A DNA stretch of 64,000 nucleotides from JBDTSW01 sp963782605 (GCA_963782605.1 CAWAKK010000005.1:1-64000), one strand, 5' to 3'. Numbered from the stretch's first letter, positions 25,821 to 35,925 are shown. Translations and numbers: made by a program. The notes: generated by a model from the sequence alone, not told the origin.

Positions 25821-28800
25821 ATGAGCCTGAGACCTCTCCTCGAGATCGCCGCCGAAGACGAGCGCTTCACAGCGCTCGCTGAGGCTGCCAGGGCAGGCGC
25901 GGAAAATGGGGCGGCGAGCACGGCGCTCGTCTCGCCGGCGATCCGGCCCTTCGTGCTCGCGGCGTTGCTCGACGATTCTGGGGCGCTCGGAGGCCGGCCG
26001 GCGCTGATGGTCGCGGCCGACGACATCGGCGCCCGCGATCTCACCAGGGAGCTGGCCGCGTACCTGGCGCCGCGGCGAGTTCGTTTCTACCCGTCGCGAG
26101 GCACGGGGTATGAGTCACATCTCACGCCACCCCCACATCTCGTCGGCCTGCGCATCGCCGCCTTGGATGCGCTCACGGGCTGGGACGGCTCGAACGGCGC
26201 TCCGGCGGAGCCGCCCGTCGTGGTCGCCGGCGCTGTCGCGCTCGCCGAAGCGGTGCCGGATGCGTCCCTGCGCCCGAGCGGATTCTCGCTTCGACGAGGG
26301 GAGGAGGTCGACCTGGATCTGGTCGCCGAGCTGCTCGTGGAGGCGGGATACGAGCGAGTCGACCAGGTTGAGGACCGTGGCCAGTTCGCGGTTCGGGGCG
26401 GCATCCTGGATGTCTTCCCCGCCACCTCCGAGCGGGCGGCGCGCCTCGAGCTCTTCGGCGACGAGATCGAGTCGATCAGGTGGTTCTCCACCTTCACCCA
26501 GCGCTCGCTCGGAGAGTCGGAGGGCCTCGAGCTCTCGCCGGCGGCCGAGCTGGCACTGGAGCATCGCGAGCTCGCGGAGGTTGCGCTGGACAACGATGAT
26601 GAGACCGCGCGGCCGGACCTCGCGGAGCTCCTTCCCCTCGAATCCCTTCGTGCCCCCCTCGACTTGCTGCCTCAGGGGACCGCCGTGCTGATCGCCGGCT
26701 CCGAGGAGATCGACCCGGCGCTGCGCGACCACTGGGACGACGTCACGACCGCGATGGAGGGCGCCGACGCGCGGCGCCTCTACGTCGACGTCGCAGCTGC
26801 GCTCGCGAGAGCGCTCCACGCTCACGCTCTCGGGCACCGACTCCGGGCAGAAGATCCAATTGCGCGCTCAGCCCCCGGCGTCTCCCGCGCGCACCCTCCG
26901 TGAGGCCGAGTCACAGCTCGAGCGCGAGCTGCGTTCGGGCTACCGAGTCGTGGTCGCGTTCGAGCACAAGGGCGAGGCCGAGCGGGCCCGCTACAACCTC
27001 GAGCGACTCGACGCCGAGGAGCTCGTCCCCGCTTCCCCCGCCGGGTCACCCGAGGCACGGGGTGGGCTGTTCTTCGTGGCGGCCCGCCTCGCGGACGGGT
27101 TCCTCTCGCCAGAGCTGAAGCTCGCGGTGATCCCGTACCGGCGGCTCGTTCACCGCCGGCGAGCCGCCGCTGCACCGGCTGTGCGCGGGCGCTTCGCCGC
27201 CGCCGTCGACCTGCGGGTCGGCGACTTCGTGGTCCACGAGGACCATGGCATCGCGCGCTTCGCGGGCTTCGAGACGAAGACGGTGGGCGGGGTCACGCGC
27301 GACTACCTCGAACTCGAATACCGGGGCGAGGACAAGGTCTTCGCGCCCACCGACCAGCTCGCGAAGATCACCCGCTACGTCGGTGCCGGCGGCGATGCGC
27401 CGCAGCTCTCGGCGCTTGGATCGAAGCGCTGGGAGGCCGTCAAGGCGCGCGCTCGCCGGGCGGCGCGCGAGCTGGCCGGCGAGCTCCTCAACCTCTACGC
27501 TGAGCGCAAGGCTCGCAGCGGCCACGCGTTCGGCGCCGACTCGGAGTGGGAGCTCGAGCTCGAGCGCTCGTTCCCCTACCGGGAAACCGCCGATCAGATG
27601 GAGGCGATCGAGGCCGTCTCCGCGGACATGGAAGCGGCGAGGCCGATGGATCGCCTCATCTGCGGCGATGTCGGCTACGGGAAGACCGAGGTGGCGCTGC
27701 GCGCCGCCATGAAGGCCGTAGCGGGCGGCAAGCAGGTGATGATGCTGGTGCCCACCACGATCCTTGCGCAGCAGCACCTCGGCACGTTCCGGGAACGATT
27801 GCGGGAGTTTCCCGTGGAGGTCGAGATGGTCTCCCGGCTGCGCAAGCCGGCGGAGGTCCGCGACACACTCGCCAGGTTCGGGGAGGGCAAGGTCGACATC
27901 CTGGTCGGGACGCACAGACTGCTCTCGCGCGATGTCCAAGCGGACGAGCTGGGGCTCCTGATCGTCGACGAGGAGCAGCGGTTCGGCGTTCGCCAGAAGG
28001 AGCTCCTGCGGCAGCTGAAGCTGAGGGTCGACGTGCTCTCGCTCTCGGCCACCCCGATCCCGCGCACGCTTCAGATGAGCCTCGCGGGACTGCGTGACAT
28101 CTCGGTAATCGAGACCCCGCCGGAGGGCAGGCGGCCGATTCGCACCTATGTGGGCCCGTTCGAAGAGGAGCTGGTTGGGAAGGCGATCAGGCGGGAGGCC
28201 GCCCGCTCGGGCCAGGCGTTCTTCCTTCACAACCGCATCGACACGCTGCACGAAACCGCCGAGCGCCTGCGGGCGCTGTGTCCCGGTGTGAGGTTCGGCG
28301 AGGCGCACGGCCAGATGGACGAGCGCGACCTCGAAGCGGCGATGCTGGCGTTCCTGCGCGGCGAGGACGACTGCCTTGTGGCGACGACGATCATCGAGTC
28401 CGGGCTGGACATCCCGCAGGCCAACACCCTGATCGTCGAGCGCGCCGATCAGCTGGGCCTCGCGCAGGCCTACCAGATTCGCGGGCGGGTGGGTCGCGCC
28501 AAGGAGCGGGCGTTCGCCTATCTGCTCTATCCCTCTGAGGCGGGCATTCATCGCGACGCTGCGGCTCGCCTGGCGACACTCTCCGACTACACGGAGCTGG
28601 GCTCCGGCTTCGCGATCGCGATGCGGGATCTCGAGCTCCGTGGCGCGGGGGATCTGCTCGGCGACGAGCAGTCCGGACATGTCGCCGCCGTGGGCTTCGA
28701 GCTCTACGTCGCACTGCTCGACGATGCAGTCGAGGCGATGCGGGCGGAGGGCGACGGCGTTCGGGCCGAGGCGCGCGTGCGCCTCGACGTCGACGTCGAC

Positions 28801-29238
28801 GCTTACCTGCCGGCCGACTACATCCCATTCGAGGCAGCGAAGATCGACGTGCACCGCCGCGTCGCCGGCGCGAGGGAGCCAGCCGAGCTCCGTGCCCTGC
28901 GAGACGAGCTGCGCGATCGCTTCGGCCCGCCGCCCAGCCCGGTGGAGAACCTGCTGGAGCTGGCCCGGGCCAGAGTGGAGCTGGGGCGGCTCGGCGCCAG
29001 GACGGTCGAGTTTCGCGGCGGACGCCTCTCCATCGTCCCGATCGAGCTGGAAGCACCAGCGGTCGGCCGCGTGCGCGAACGGATCCCGGAGGCGATCTAT
29101 GAAACCCGCACCAAGACCCTGGGGCTCCGCGTCGACGACGACCCCAGCTCGCGCCTGGAGGCGGTGCAGGCGCTCACCGCAGCGCTCGGTGACGCCGTGG
29201 CCCCAGGGGCCGGCGAGACCACGATGGCTTCCCGCTAG
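25821..29238 (+). CDS. mfd: Transcription-repair coupling factor, one frameshift
   Basis: Mfd removes RNA polymerase stalled at DNA damage and recruits UvrA. The UvrB-like N-terminal part is read in the first frame (RGGILDVFPATSERAARLEL, SIRWFSTFTQRS). A frameshift near 26816 then moves the reading to the second frame (TLTLSGTDSGQKIQL). The second part has the RNAP-interaction (CarD-like) domain (FVVHEDHGIARFAGFE), Walker A GDVGYGKTE, DEEQRFGV, SATPIPRTLQMSLAG and the TRG/C-terminal domain. The total of about 1130 residues is normal, so one indel error is the simplest explanation. It starts a run with the PpiC gene, mazG and eno. Confidence 0.93.
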
Positions 29239-29241
29239 GCT
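29236..29241 (+). promoter_or_regulatory. -10 box (TAGGCT) overlapping the mfd stop codon
   Basis: TAGGCT starts with the mfd TAG stop (29236-29238) and ends 9 nt before GTG 29251 of the next gene, so stop codon and promoter are the same bases. Confidence 0.5.
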
Positions 29242-29250
29242 TCCGCGCTC

Positions 29251-30660
29251 GTGCAGGGAGCAAAGCCGCAGAGAAAGCGCCTCATCGCGTTGATACTCGG
29301 TGTGGCGCTGATCATCGTTTTCGGCCTCTTCGTCGTGACCGGGGCGGTCGGTGACCCGTCGATCCCGGACGACGGCGTCGCGCTCGTCGAAGGCGCGCCC
29401 GAGGAGACGATCACTCAAGAGGAGTTCGCCTCTGCCCTGCGCCAGGCGGCGTTCAACCTGCAGCTGCGCGAGCTCCCGCCGGAGGATGATCCGCAGTTCG
29501 AGCAGATCTCACAACAGGCGCTCGCCACCGAGATCCAATCCCGGTGGGTGCGTGCGGAGGCGGCCGAGCGCGACATAGAGGTCGACGAGCGCGACATCGA
29601 CCAGGAGCTCGACACGATCATCAACGAACAGCTTCAGGGCCAGAAGGGCTACGAGCGTTTCCTCGCGCAGTCCGAGGTCGACGGCGAACCGGCGTTCACC
29701 GAGGACGACGTGCGTGAGGTCGCAGAGCTCACGGCGATCAGCAATCGCCTGCAGGAGCAGGCGATCCCGAGCGATCCGCCCGCAGCCTCGGAGCGGGATG
29801 TGGAGCTCTTCTACGAGGCGAACTCCGAGCAGTTTGAGGTGGCCGAGACACGTGACGTCCGCGTGATCCTCAACACGGACTCCGCGGAGATCGAGCAGGC
29901 GATCGCCGATCTCGAGCAGGACAACTCCCCCGAGGCATGGGAGGCGGCGGCGAAGAAGTACTCGACCGACGAGGCCACTGCGGCCCAGGGTGGCCTGCGG
30001 CGTGCCGTCGCGGCGGGCCAGAACGAGCCGGCGCTCGACGAAGCCATCTTCTCGGCAGAGACGGGCGAGGTGGTCGGCCCGATCGAGGGCGACAGCGGCA
30101 CCTACGTGATCCAGGTCGAGGAGATAACCGCGGCCGAGACGACACCGCTCGAGGACGTTCGCGCGGATATCGAGACGACGCTCCAGCAGGGCCTCCAGCA
30201 GCAGCAGATCGACGCCTTTCGCAACGAGTTCGTCCAGAAGTGGACGTCGCGCACGTTCTGCAGCGACGACGTGGTGATCGAGCTATGCGCCAACGCCGAT
30301 CCGCCCGAGGAGCCATGCACCTTCGACGATGAGTCGGAGCGCGAGCAGGCGGCGCCGGAGGACATCGAGGCCGGTTGCCCCGCTCCGGCGCTTCCGCGCA
30401 ACGTCGTCAACCCGGGTACCGGGCAGATCTTCCCCGGCGAGCAAACCCCTGCCCTTCCTCAGATTCCCTGCGGATGGCTTGACCCAGCTGACCCGAGCGC
30501 CGGCCCGGCGTGCGCGCCGTGGCCGATTCAGAAGGTGCCCGAGGCGCCGGCGGGCGCCCTGCCGGGCGGCACCCTGCCGATCGGCCCTGACGGCGCCCCG
30601 GTGCCGCCGGGCGGAACGGCCCCGCCCACGGGCACGGCCCCGCCGACCGGCACTCCGTAG
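29251..30660 (+). CDS. Exported peptidyl-prolyl cis-trans isomerase (SurA/PrsA type)
   Basis: A 469-residue protein with an N-terminal membrane anchor (RLIALILGVALIIVFGLFVV), a SurA-like helical chaperone part (about 60-190) and a PpiC rotamase domain (about 190-310: RDVRVILNTDSAEIEQAI, AAKKYSTDEATAAQGG, EAIFSAETGEVVGPIEGD). It probably helps fold exported proteins outside the membrane. The C-terminal about 130 residues are a Cys- and Pro/Gly-rich tail (FCSDDVV, CGWLDPADPS, repeated GTAPPTGTA). GTG start, 12 nt after mfd. Confidence 0.88.
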   Translation: MQGAKPQRKRLIALILGVALIIVFGLFVVTGAVGDPSIPDDGVALVEGAPEETITQEEFASALRQAAFNLQLRELPPEDDPQFEQISQQALATEIQSRWVRAEAAERDIEVDERDIDQELDTIINEQLQGQKGYERFLAQSEVDGEPAFTEDDVREVAELTAISNRLQEQAIPSDPPAASERDVELFYEANSEQFEVAETRDVRVILNTDSAEIEQAIADLEQDNSPEAWEAAAKKYSTDEATAAQGGLRRAVAAGQNEPALDEAIFSAETGEVVGPIEGDSGTYVIQVEEITAAETTPLEDVRADIETTLQQGLQQQQIDAFRNEFVQKWTSRTFCSDDVVIELCANADPPEEPCTFDDESEREQAAPEDIEAGCPAPALPRNVVNPGTGQIFPGEQTPALPQIPCGWLDPADPSAGPACAPWPIQKVPEAPAGALPGGTLPIGPDGAPVPPGGTAPPTGTAPPTGTP

Positions 30661-30670
30661 CCGGAACGGC

Positions 30671-31363
30671 ATGGCCGAGCGCTCGCGCGAAGCCACGCAG
30701 CGCGCTCTCGCTCGTCTCGACGAGATCACCCGCCGCCTGCGGCGGGAGTGCCCTTGGGATCGCGAACAGGACGAGCGCTCGATCGTTCCCCATACCGTTG
30801 AGGAGGCCTACGAGCTGGCCGACGCGGCCGCGCGCGGCGACGACGAAAAGCTCGTTGACGAGCTCGGCGACGTGCTCTTTCAGGTCCTGTTTCTCGCCTT
30901 GCTCTTGGAGGAGCGTGGCGCCGGCGATCTCGGAGACGTGGCCGAGGGCATGATCGCGAAGCTCATCCGTCGCCATCCGCACGTCTTCGCGGAGAGCGAG
31001 GCGCGGGAGTTGCTGGGCGACCCGAGCGCCGAGAACGCGGGCGAGGTGCTCGCCAACTGGGACCGCATCAAACGGGAGGTGGAGGGCCGGGCCGCCGAGG
31101 GGCCATTCGGAGACGTGCCCGAGAACCTGCCGGCATTGCTCTACGCCCGCAAGCTTCAACGGCGAGCGGCCTCCGCCGGAATCGGCGACGGCTCGGAGCC
31201 TGACCGCCTCACCGACGCCGCCGAACGCGACGAGGCTCAGCGCCGCCTGGGCGCCGCACTCTTCGAGCTCGTGGACCAGTCGCGCCGCTTGGGCATTGAT
31301 CCCGAGCTGGCGCTGCGCGCGGAGGCCGAGCGGTTCCGCTCGATGCACGACTCGGACGACTAG
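30671..31363 (+). CDS. mazG: Nucleoside triphosphate pyrophosphohydrolase
   Basis: MazG hydrolyses NTPs to NMP and PPi, cleaning the pool and affecting stress signalling. The 230-residue protein has one clear MazG domain: ECPWDREQDERSIVPHTVEE (the metal-binding EExxE then follows in VEEAYELADA) and DELGDVLFQVLFLA (the ExxD motif). The second, catalytically weaker MazG half appears in YARKLQRRAASAG and AALFELVDQSRRLGIDPELA. ATG 30671. The mfd-mazG-eno order is known from actinobacteria. A terminator hairpin begins right after the stop. Confidence 0.94.
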   Translation: MAERSREATQRALARLDEITRRLRRECPWDREQDERSIVPHTVEEAYELADAAARGDDEKLVDELGDVLFQVLFLALLLEERGAGDLGDVAEGMIAKLIRRHPHVFAESEARELLGDPSAENAGEVLANWDRIKREVEGRAAEGPFGDVPENLPALLYARKLQRRAASAGIGDGSEPDRLTDAAERDEAQRRLGAALFELVDQSRRLGIDPELALRAEAERFRSMHDSDD

Positions 31364-31366
31364 CTG

Positions 31367-31417
31367 GAAAAGGCACGCGCCGGCCCGGCGTCGTGCCGGG
31401 GGTGCCGGCGCCTTTTC
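31367..31417 (+). terminator. Compound hairpin after mazG
   Basis: The outer 8-bp stem GAAAAGGC/GCCTTTTC (31367-31374 with 31410-31417) encloses GC-rich inverted repeats including CCCGGC-GTCGT-GCCGGG. The CCTTTTC arm gives a short U-run at the end. It lies 3 nt after the mazG stop. Confidence 0.65.
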
Positions 31418-31447
31418 GAGGCCGGTGCGGAATACTGAGCTCGGCAC

Positions 31448-31858
31448 ATGTTGCTGGAAAACAAGCGCCGAGTTGTGCTCCACCGCGGCGAGTTCAGCCC
31501 GGATCCCCGCGAGCTGCGCCGGAGCCTCAGCCGTCTCGAGGGATTGCTGAGCGGCACGGACTCGGGCGTTCGCCGCCGCGTCGGGCTCACGTTCACGGAG
31601 CTCATCGGGCACTGGCACAGAGTCGCCGACGGAGGGCCTTTGGTGCTGAGCTTGGAACTGCTGCCAGAGGCGATTCGGTTGACCGCCTTTGCCGAACGCA
31701 AGCAACTGACCGAGGCCGAATGGGAGAGCCTGGTGGCACCGGTGGCGCTTGAATTCATCGATGCCTGGGGGCTCGACCGCCGCCACCCGGGCGCCGCCTG
31801 GTTTGAGTTCTGGAGCACGCCCGGCAAGCGCCCAGCCGACCGTTCAGCCACTTCTTAA
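31448..31858 (+). CDS. Degenerate HATPase-like protein (anti-sigma-factor fold?)
   Basis: A 136-residue protein. Its order of segments resembles RsbW-type anti-sigma ATPases: VRRRVGLTFTELIGHWHRVA sits where the N-box (SELVTNAVRH) would be, PLVLSLELLPEAIRLTAFA where the next strands are, and LEFIDAWGLDRRHPG then AAWFEFW where the closing helix and strand are. The N-box Asn and the glycine-rich ATP lid are absent, so ATP binding is unlikely. The family call is an inference. It stands alone between mazG and eno; a protein-interaction role is possible. Confidence 0.55.
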   Translation: MLLENKRRVVLHRGEFSPDPRELRRSLSRLEGLLSGTDSGVRRRVGLTFTELIGHWHRVADGGPLVLSLELLPEAIRLTAFAERKQLTEAEWESLVAPVALEFIDAWGLDRRHPGAAWFEFWSTPGKRPADRSATS

Positions 31859-31922
31859 GCGTCCCTGCCAGAATTGTGAGCTTGCGCGGGCGCCCGCTGG
31901 GCGTGCTCGCGCTTTCGTTCAC

Positions 31923-33200
31923 ATGGGTGCCATCGACCGCATACACGCCCGCCAGATCCTCGACTCGCGCGGGAACCCGACCATCGAGGTGGATGTGGGG
32001 CTTGACTCCGGAGCGACGGGCCGAGCGGCCGTGCCCTCCGGCGCCTCCACTGGGGAGTTCGAGGCTACTGAGCTGCGCGACGGTGGGGACGCCTGGCAGG
32101 GCAAAGGCGTGACCAAGGCCGTTGCAAACGTCAACGAGGACATCGCGGCCGCGCTCCTGGGTGCACGCGCGGGCGAGCAGGAGGCCGTCGACCGCACGCT
32201 GATCGATCTCGATGGCACGCCGAACAAGTCTCGCCTCGGCGCGAACGCGATTCTGGGCGTCTCGCTTGCCGTGGCGCGGGCGGCGGCTGCGGAGGCCGAG
32301 GAGCCGCTCTACCGCTTCCTCGGCGGGCCCGAGGCGAACGTCCTGCCCGTCCCGATGATGAACGTGCTGAACGGTGGCGCGCACGCCGACAACAAGGTCG
32401 ACTTCCAGGAGTTCATGGTGATGCCCGCCGGCGCCTCTTCCTTCGAGGAGGCGCTCCAGATGGGCGCGGCGGTCTTTCACGCGCTGAAGGCGATCCTGAA
32501 AGACCGAGGTCTGGGAACGGCGGTTGGGGACGAGGGGGGTTTCGCTCCGGATCTCGATTCCAACGAAGCAGCGCTCGGGTCGCTCGTGGACGGAATCGAG
32601 GCATCTGGATATCGGCCCGGGGAGGACGTCTACATAGCGCTCGACCCCGCAACCAGCGAGATCTACTCCGACGGTGCTTACGTGCTCGAGCACGAGGGCC
32701 GATCGCTGTCGGCCGAGGAGCTGACGGACTACTGGGAGGACATTCATGGCCGCTACCCGGTCGTCTCCCTCGAGGACGGCATGGACGAGGAGGACTGGGA
32801 CGGTTGGGCTCGGCTCACCGAGCGGCTGGGAGACAAGTGTCAGCTCGTGGGCGACGACCTGTTTGTCACCAACCCGGAGCGCCTCCGGCGAGGGATCTCT
32901 TCCGCGGTCGGAAATTCGATCCTGATCAAGGTCAATCAGATTGGGACGCTGACCGAGACACTCGAGGCCATCCGGATCGCGAGGGAGGCCGGCTTTGGAG
33001 CTGTCATGTCACATCGTTCCGGCGAGACGGAGGACACGACGATCGCCGATCTCGCGGTGGCGACCGGGGTCGGTCAGATCAAGACAGGTGCACCCTCGCG
33101 CTCCGATCGCGTGGCCAAGTACAACCAGCTCCTGAGGATCTCCGAAGAGCTCGGTGCCGCGGCAACCTTCCCCGGTCTCGACGCACTGCGGCAGTCCTGA
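31923..33200 (+). CDS. eno: Enolase
   Basis: Converts 2-phosphoglycerate to phosphoenolpyruvate. The 425-residue protein has the standard length and motifs: ARQILDSRGNPTIEVDV, VPSGASTGEFEA, NVLNGGAHADNKVDFQEFMV, VGDEGGFAP, SLEDGMDEEDWDGW, VGDDLFVTNP, LIKVNQIGTLTET and SHRSGETEDTTIAD. The metal-binding Asp/Glu residues and the catalytic Lys in KVNQIG are all kept. ATG 31923 begins the natural family N-terminus. With the aldolase at 47.5 kb it shows a normal lower glycolytic route. Confidence 0.97.
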   Translation: MGAIDRIHARQILDSRGNPTIEVDVGLDSGATGRAAVPSGASTGEFEATELRDGGDAWQGKGVTKAVANVNEDIAAALLGARAGEQEAVDRTLIDLDGTPNKSRLGANAILGVSLAVARAAAAEAEEPLYRFLGGPEANVLPVPMMNVLNGGAHADNKVDFQEFMVMPAGASSFEEALQMGAAVFHALKAILKDRGLGTAVGDEGGFAPDLDSNEAALGSLVDGIEASGYRPGEDVYIALDPATSEIYSDGAYVLEHEGRSLSAEELTDYWEDIHGRYPVVSLEDGMDEEDWDGWARLTERLGDKCQLVGDDLFVTNPERLRRGISSAVGNSILIKVNQIGTLTETLEAIRIAREAGFGAVMSHRSGETEDTTIADLAVATGVGQIKTGAPSRSDRVAKYNQLLRISEELGAAATFPGLDALRQS

Positions 33201-33290
33201 TGTCCCCACTTGCGCGTGCCGAGCCCGATGACGGCGGGCAGAATGCCTCCCGGGAGCAGGACGACTCAACCAAGCGTCGAACCACCGGCC

Positions 33291-33635
33291 ATGAGCGCGC
33301 GCTCCCAGGCCGCCCGCGGCGGCTATCGCTTAAAGCCGGTCCCCCGCCGTGGCGGCAGCCGGGCCAGCCGCATTCACTGGGACAAGCTCGGCCGTGTCGT
33401 GCTCGTGTTCGTGCTGTTCGCGATCCTCGTCTCCTACGTGAACCCCGTCGTCAACTTCGTCGACGCGTGGCGCGATGCGGGGGCGGAGCGGCTGGAGCTG
33501 CGGGAGCTCAAGCGTCAAAACCAAGCTCTCCGCGCCAAGGCGGGGAGCCTGGAGGGAGCGGCCGCGGCCGAAGGCGCGGCGCGAGCGCTGGGCATGGTCG
33601 CCACCGACGAAGCTCCCTACACGATCAAGCGCTGA
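33291..33635 (+). CDS. FtsB/DivIC-type septum formation initiator
   Basis: A 114-residue protein with a basic cytosolic N-terminus, one membrane helix (LGRVVLVFVLFAILVSYVNP) and an extracytoplasmic coiled coil (AERLELRELKRQNQALRAKA), ending with a short domain (EGAARALGMVATDEAPYTIK). This is the FtsB/DivIC layout; these proteins join FtsL/FtsQ in the divisome. It lies directly after eno, as in mycobacteria. ATG 33291 is chosen because upstream candidates (GTG 33210, ATG 33228) add only low-complexity sequence. Confidence 0.85.
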   Translation: MSARSQAARGGYRLKPVPRRGGSRASRIHWDKLGRVVLVFVLFAILVSYVNPVVNFVDAWRDAGAERLELRELKRQNQALRAKAGSLEGAAAAEGAARALGMVATDEAPYTIKR

Positions 33636-33686
33636 GCGCTTCGCCAGGGCTCGTGGCGCCCGCCGAGCCCGGGCTGGGAGCTCTCC

Positions 33687-35915
33687 GTGTCTGACTTCTC
33701 GATCGGCCGCGCCGACGAGCGCATGCTGGGGGTCTTCGACTACCTCCTCGGCTTCGCCGAGCTCAGCCTGATCTTGGCGGCGCTCGGGTATGGCGCGGTT
33801 CGGATTCGCCGCCTGCTGCTGCCGGGATGGGGCGGGGCGCTGGGCCTGCTGGTCGATCTGGTCCTCGGCACTTCCGCCGCGGTGCTCATCTCCGAGCTGC
33901 TCGGCACCGTCGGGATCTTCGGCGAATGGGAGCTGATCGTGGCGGTGATCCTGTTTGCTGTCGGCGCGGCCGTCGTCTGCGATCGCGTCGGCGATGGACG
34001 CACGCCGGCGGCGGCGCCGGTGCCCCCGCAGCCGCCACACGACACCTTCCCGACGATCGTCGCAATGATCGGCGTCGCCGGCGTCGTCGCCGCGTGGATG
34101 GTCCCCACGCTGGGCACCCTCGCCGCGGGCATGGACCGGGCCGACTCCCTCTGGTACCACATGCCGCTCTCGGCGTCGTTCGTGCAGACGGGATCGCTCG
34201 GGGACATCTTCTACTTCGACCCGATTTTCTTCGCGTCGTTCTACCCGGCCAATTCGGAGGTCCTGCACGCGATCCCGATGCTGGTCTGGGATCGCGACAT
34301 CGTCTCGCCGCTGCTCAACATGGCGTTCCTCGGGATGGGACTCGTGGCCAGCTGGTGCATCGGCCGCCCCTATGGCGTCGGCCCCCAGGCGCTGATCGGA
34401 GGGTCGATTGCCCTAGGCGCCCAGATGCTGGTCGAGTTCCAGGCCGGAGAGGCCCTCAACGACATCGTCGGCGTCGTCTTCATCCTCGTCGCCGTGGCGC
34501 TGCTCGTGAACGGCTACGCCGCGCGGGCCCCGGGACAGAGCGACGGGCATTGGATCCCGGCAGGAGCATTGGCGATCGCGGGGCTCGCGACAGGGCTCGC
34601 GGCGGGGGTCAAGCTGTCGTTCCTGGCACCGGCCGCCGCGCTCACGATCGGCGTGATCGTGATCGCTCCGAAGGGGCGCCGCCTCTGGGCCGCAAGGGTC
34701 TGGAGCCTGCCCGCGATCGCCGCCGGCATCTACTGGTACGCGCGCAACGCGATCGCGACGGGGAACCCGATCCCCTTTGCGAGCTCGATCGGGCCGATCA
34801 ACCTGCCGTCACCGGCGCGGGACTTCGAGCTGCGCCCGGGCCACGCCGTCGCCTATTACTGGAACGACATCGGCGTCTGGAGCGACTTCTTCGTCCCCGG
34901 GCTGATCGAGTCCTTCGGGATCCTCTGGCCGGTGACCCTGGTGGTCATGCTCGGGGGCGCGATGCTCGCGCTCGCGCGCCGCAACGATCCGATCCTGCGG
35001 CTGCTCGGCGTCGTCGTCCTCGTCACGACCGTCGCCTACCTGTTCACTCCGCTGACCGCGGCGGGCCAGGAAGGGAAGCCGATCGCCTTCGAGTGGAACC
35101 TGCGCTACCTCGCCGCCTCGGTGGCGGTGGGCATGGCGATGCTGCCGTGTCTGCCGATCGCGCGATCCACGGCACGACGACGGCTGATCTCGCTGCTGGT
35201 GCTCTTCGCGATCCTGGCGGTGACGATCGGCTCACTGGTGCAGTGGAAACAGGGTCACGTGCGTGGGGCGGTGGCCGCGGCGATTCTGGTGATCGCAGGC
35301 ACCGCGGCATTCAATTGGATGCGCTCCCGCGGCTACATCGGCCCTGCCGCTCGGCGGCGCTCGGTTCTGATCGCCGTGGCGAGCACCGTCTTTGTGGTCG
35401 CCGTGGCCGGTTGGTTCGAGCAGCGCCACTACTTAAAGCACCGCTTCGAGAACACGAGCCCCCGCCTGGGCCTGGCAGATGCCCTGAGGTTCGGCCGCGA
35501 CCTGCGCGACGGACGCGTGGCCGTTGCCGGGATCCGTGGCGTCTTCAACCAGTATCCGCTCTACGGGACCGATCTCTCCAACGACGTGCAATGGCTTGGC
35601 ATCGAGGGGGAGCACAAGGCCTGGCTTCGGATCCCGACCTGCGAGCAATGGCGGGAGGCACTAAACGCCGGTGACTACACGCACGTCTTCACGGCGTACG
35701 ATCCCTATAACCCCGACCTCCTCAGCGACACGAAGGAGGCCCTTTGGACCCGCAAGGACCCGGCCTCCGAGACGTTGCTTCGGAAGGGGCCAGTGAGCGT
35801 GTTCGAGATCACTGGCGATCTCGACCCGGCGGGATGCGAGGGCCTGCCGTCGCTGAGCAAGGCCGAGCTGAACGGTCGTTCAGTGAACGCCGAACCGCTC
35901 GCCAACCAGCCCTGA
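33687..35915 (+). CDS. Large polytopic membrane protein, GT-C glycosyltransferase-like
   Basis: A 742-residue protein with about 13 or more hydrophobic segments. After the first helices, AAGMDRADSLWYHMPLSASF looks like the first lumenal loop of GT-C enzymes (Asp plus Tyr-His near the active site), which transfer sugars from lipid carriers. A C-terminal soluble part (about 590-742: LGLADALRFGRDLRDGRVAV, AGDYTHVFTAYDPYNPD) faces the outside by prediction. It overlaps nothing upstream and is followed 10 nt later by a second GT-C-like gene. Donor and acceptor are unknown; assignment rests on topology and the loop motif. Confidence 0.7.
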   Translation: MSDFSIGRADERMLGVFDYLLGFAELSLILAALGYGAVRIRRLLLPGWGGALGLLVDLVLGTSAAVLISELLGTVGIFGEWELIVAVILFAVGAAVVCDRVGDGRTPAAAPVPPQPPHDTFPTIVAMIGVAGVVAAWMVPTLGTLAAGMDRADSLWYHMPLSASFVQTGSLGDIFYFDPIFFASFYPANSEVLHAIPMLVWDRDIVSPLLNMAFLGMGLVASWCIGRPYGVGPQALIGGSIALGAQMLVEFQAGEALNDIVGVVFILVAVALLVNGYAARAPGQSDGHWIPAGALAIAGLATGLAAGVKLSFLAPAAALTIGVIVIAPKGRRLWAARVWSLPAIAAGIYWYARNAIATGNPIPFASSIGPINLPSPARDFELRPGHAVAYYWNDIGVWSDFFVPGLIESFGILWPVTLVVMLGGAMLALARRNDPILRLLGVVVLVTTVAYLFTPLTAAGQEGKPIAFEWNLRYLAASVAVGMAMLPCLPIARSTARRRLISLLVLFAILAVTIGSLVQWKQGHVRGAVAAAILVIAGTAAFNWMRSRGYIGPAARRRSVLIAVASTVFVVAVAGWFEQRHYLKHRFENTSPRLGLADALRFGRDLRDGRVAVAGIRGVFNQYPLYGTDLSNDVQWLGIEGEHKAWLRIPTCEQWREALNAGDYTHVFTAYDPYNPDLLSDTKEALWTRKDPASETLLRKGPVSVFEITGDLDPAGCEGLPSLSKAELNGRSVNAEPLANQP

Positions 35916-35925
35916 GGGCAGCCGC

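Noticed and set aside
27046..29418. 790-codon open frame on the minus strand
   Set aside because: Antisense shadow of mfd. In high-GC coding DNA the complementary frame often lacks stops; the translation shows no domain while the plus strand is clear Mfd.
33827..35674. 615-codon open frame on the plus strand
   Set aside because: Out-of-frame shadow inside the first GT-C-like gene; composition is Arg/Gly-rich without membrane helices.
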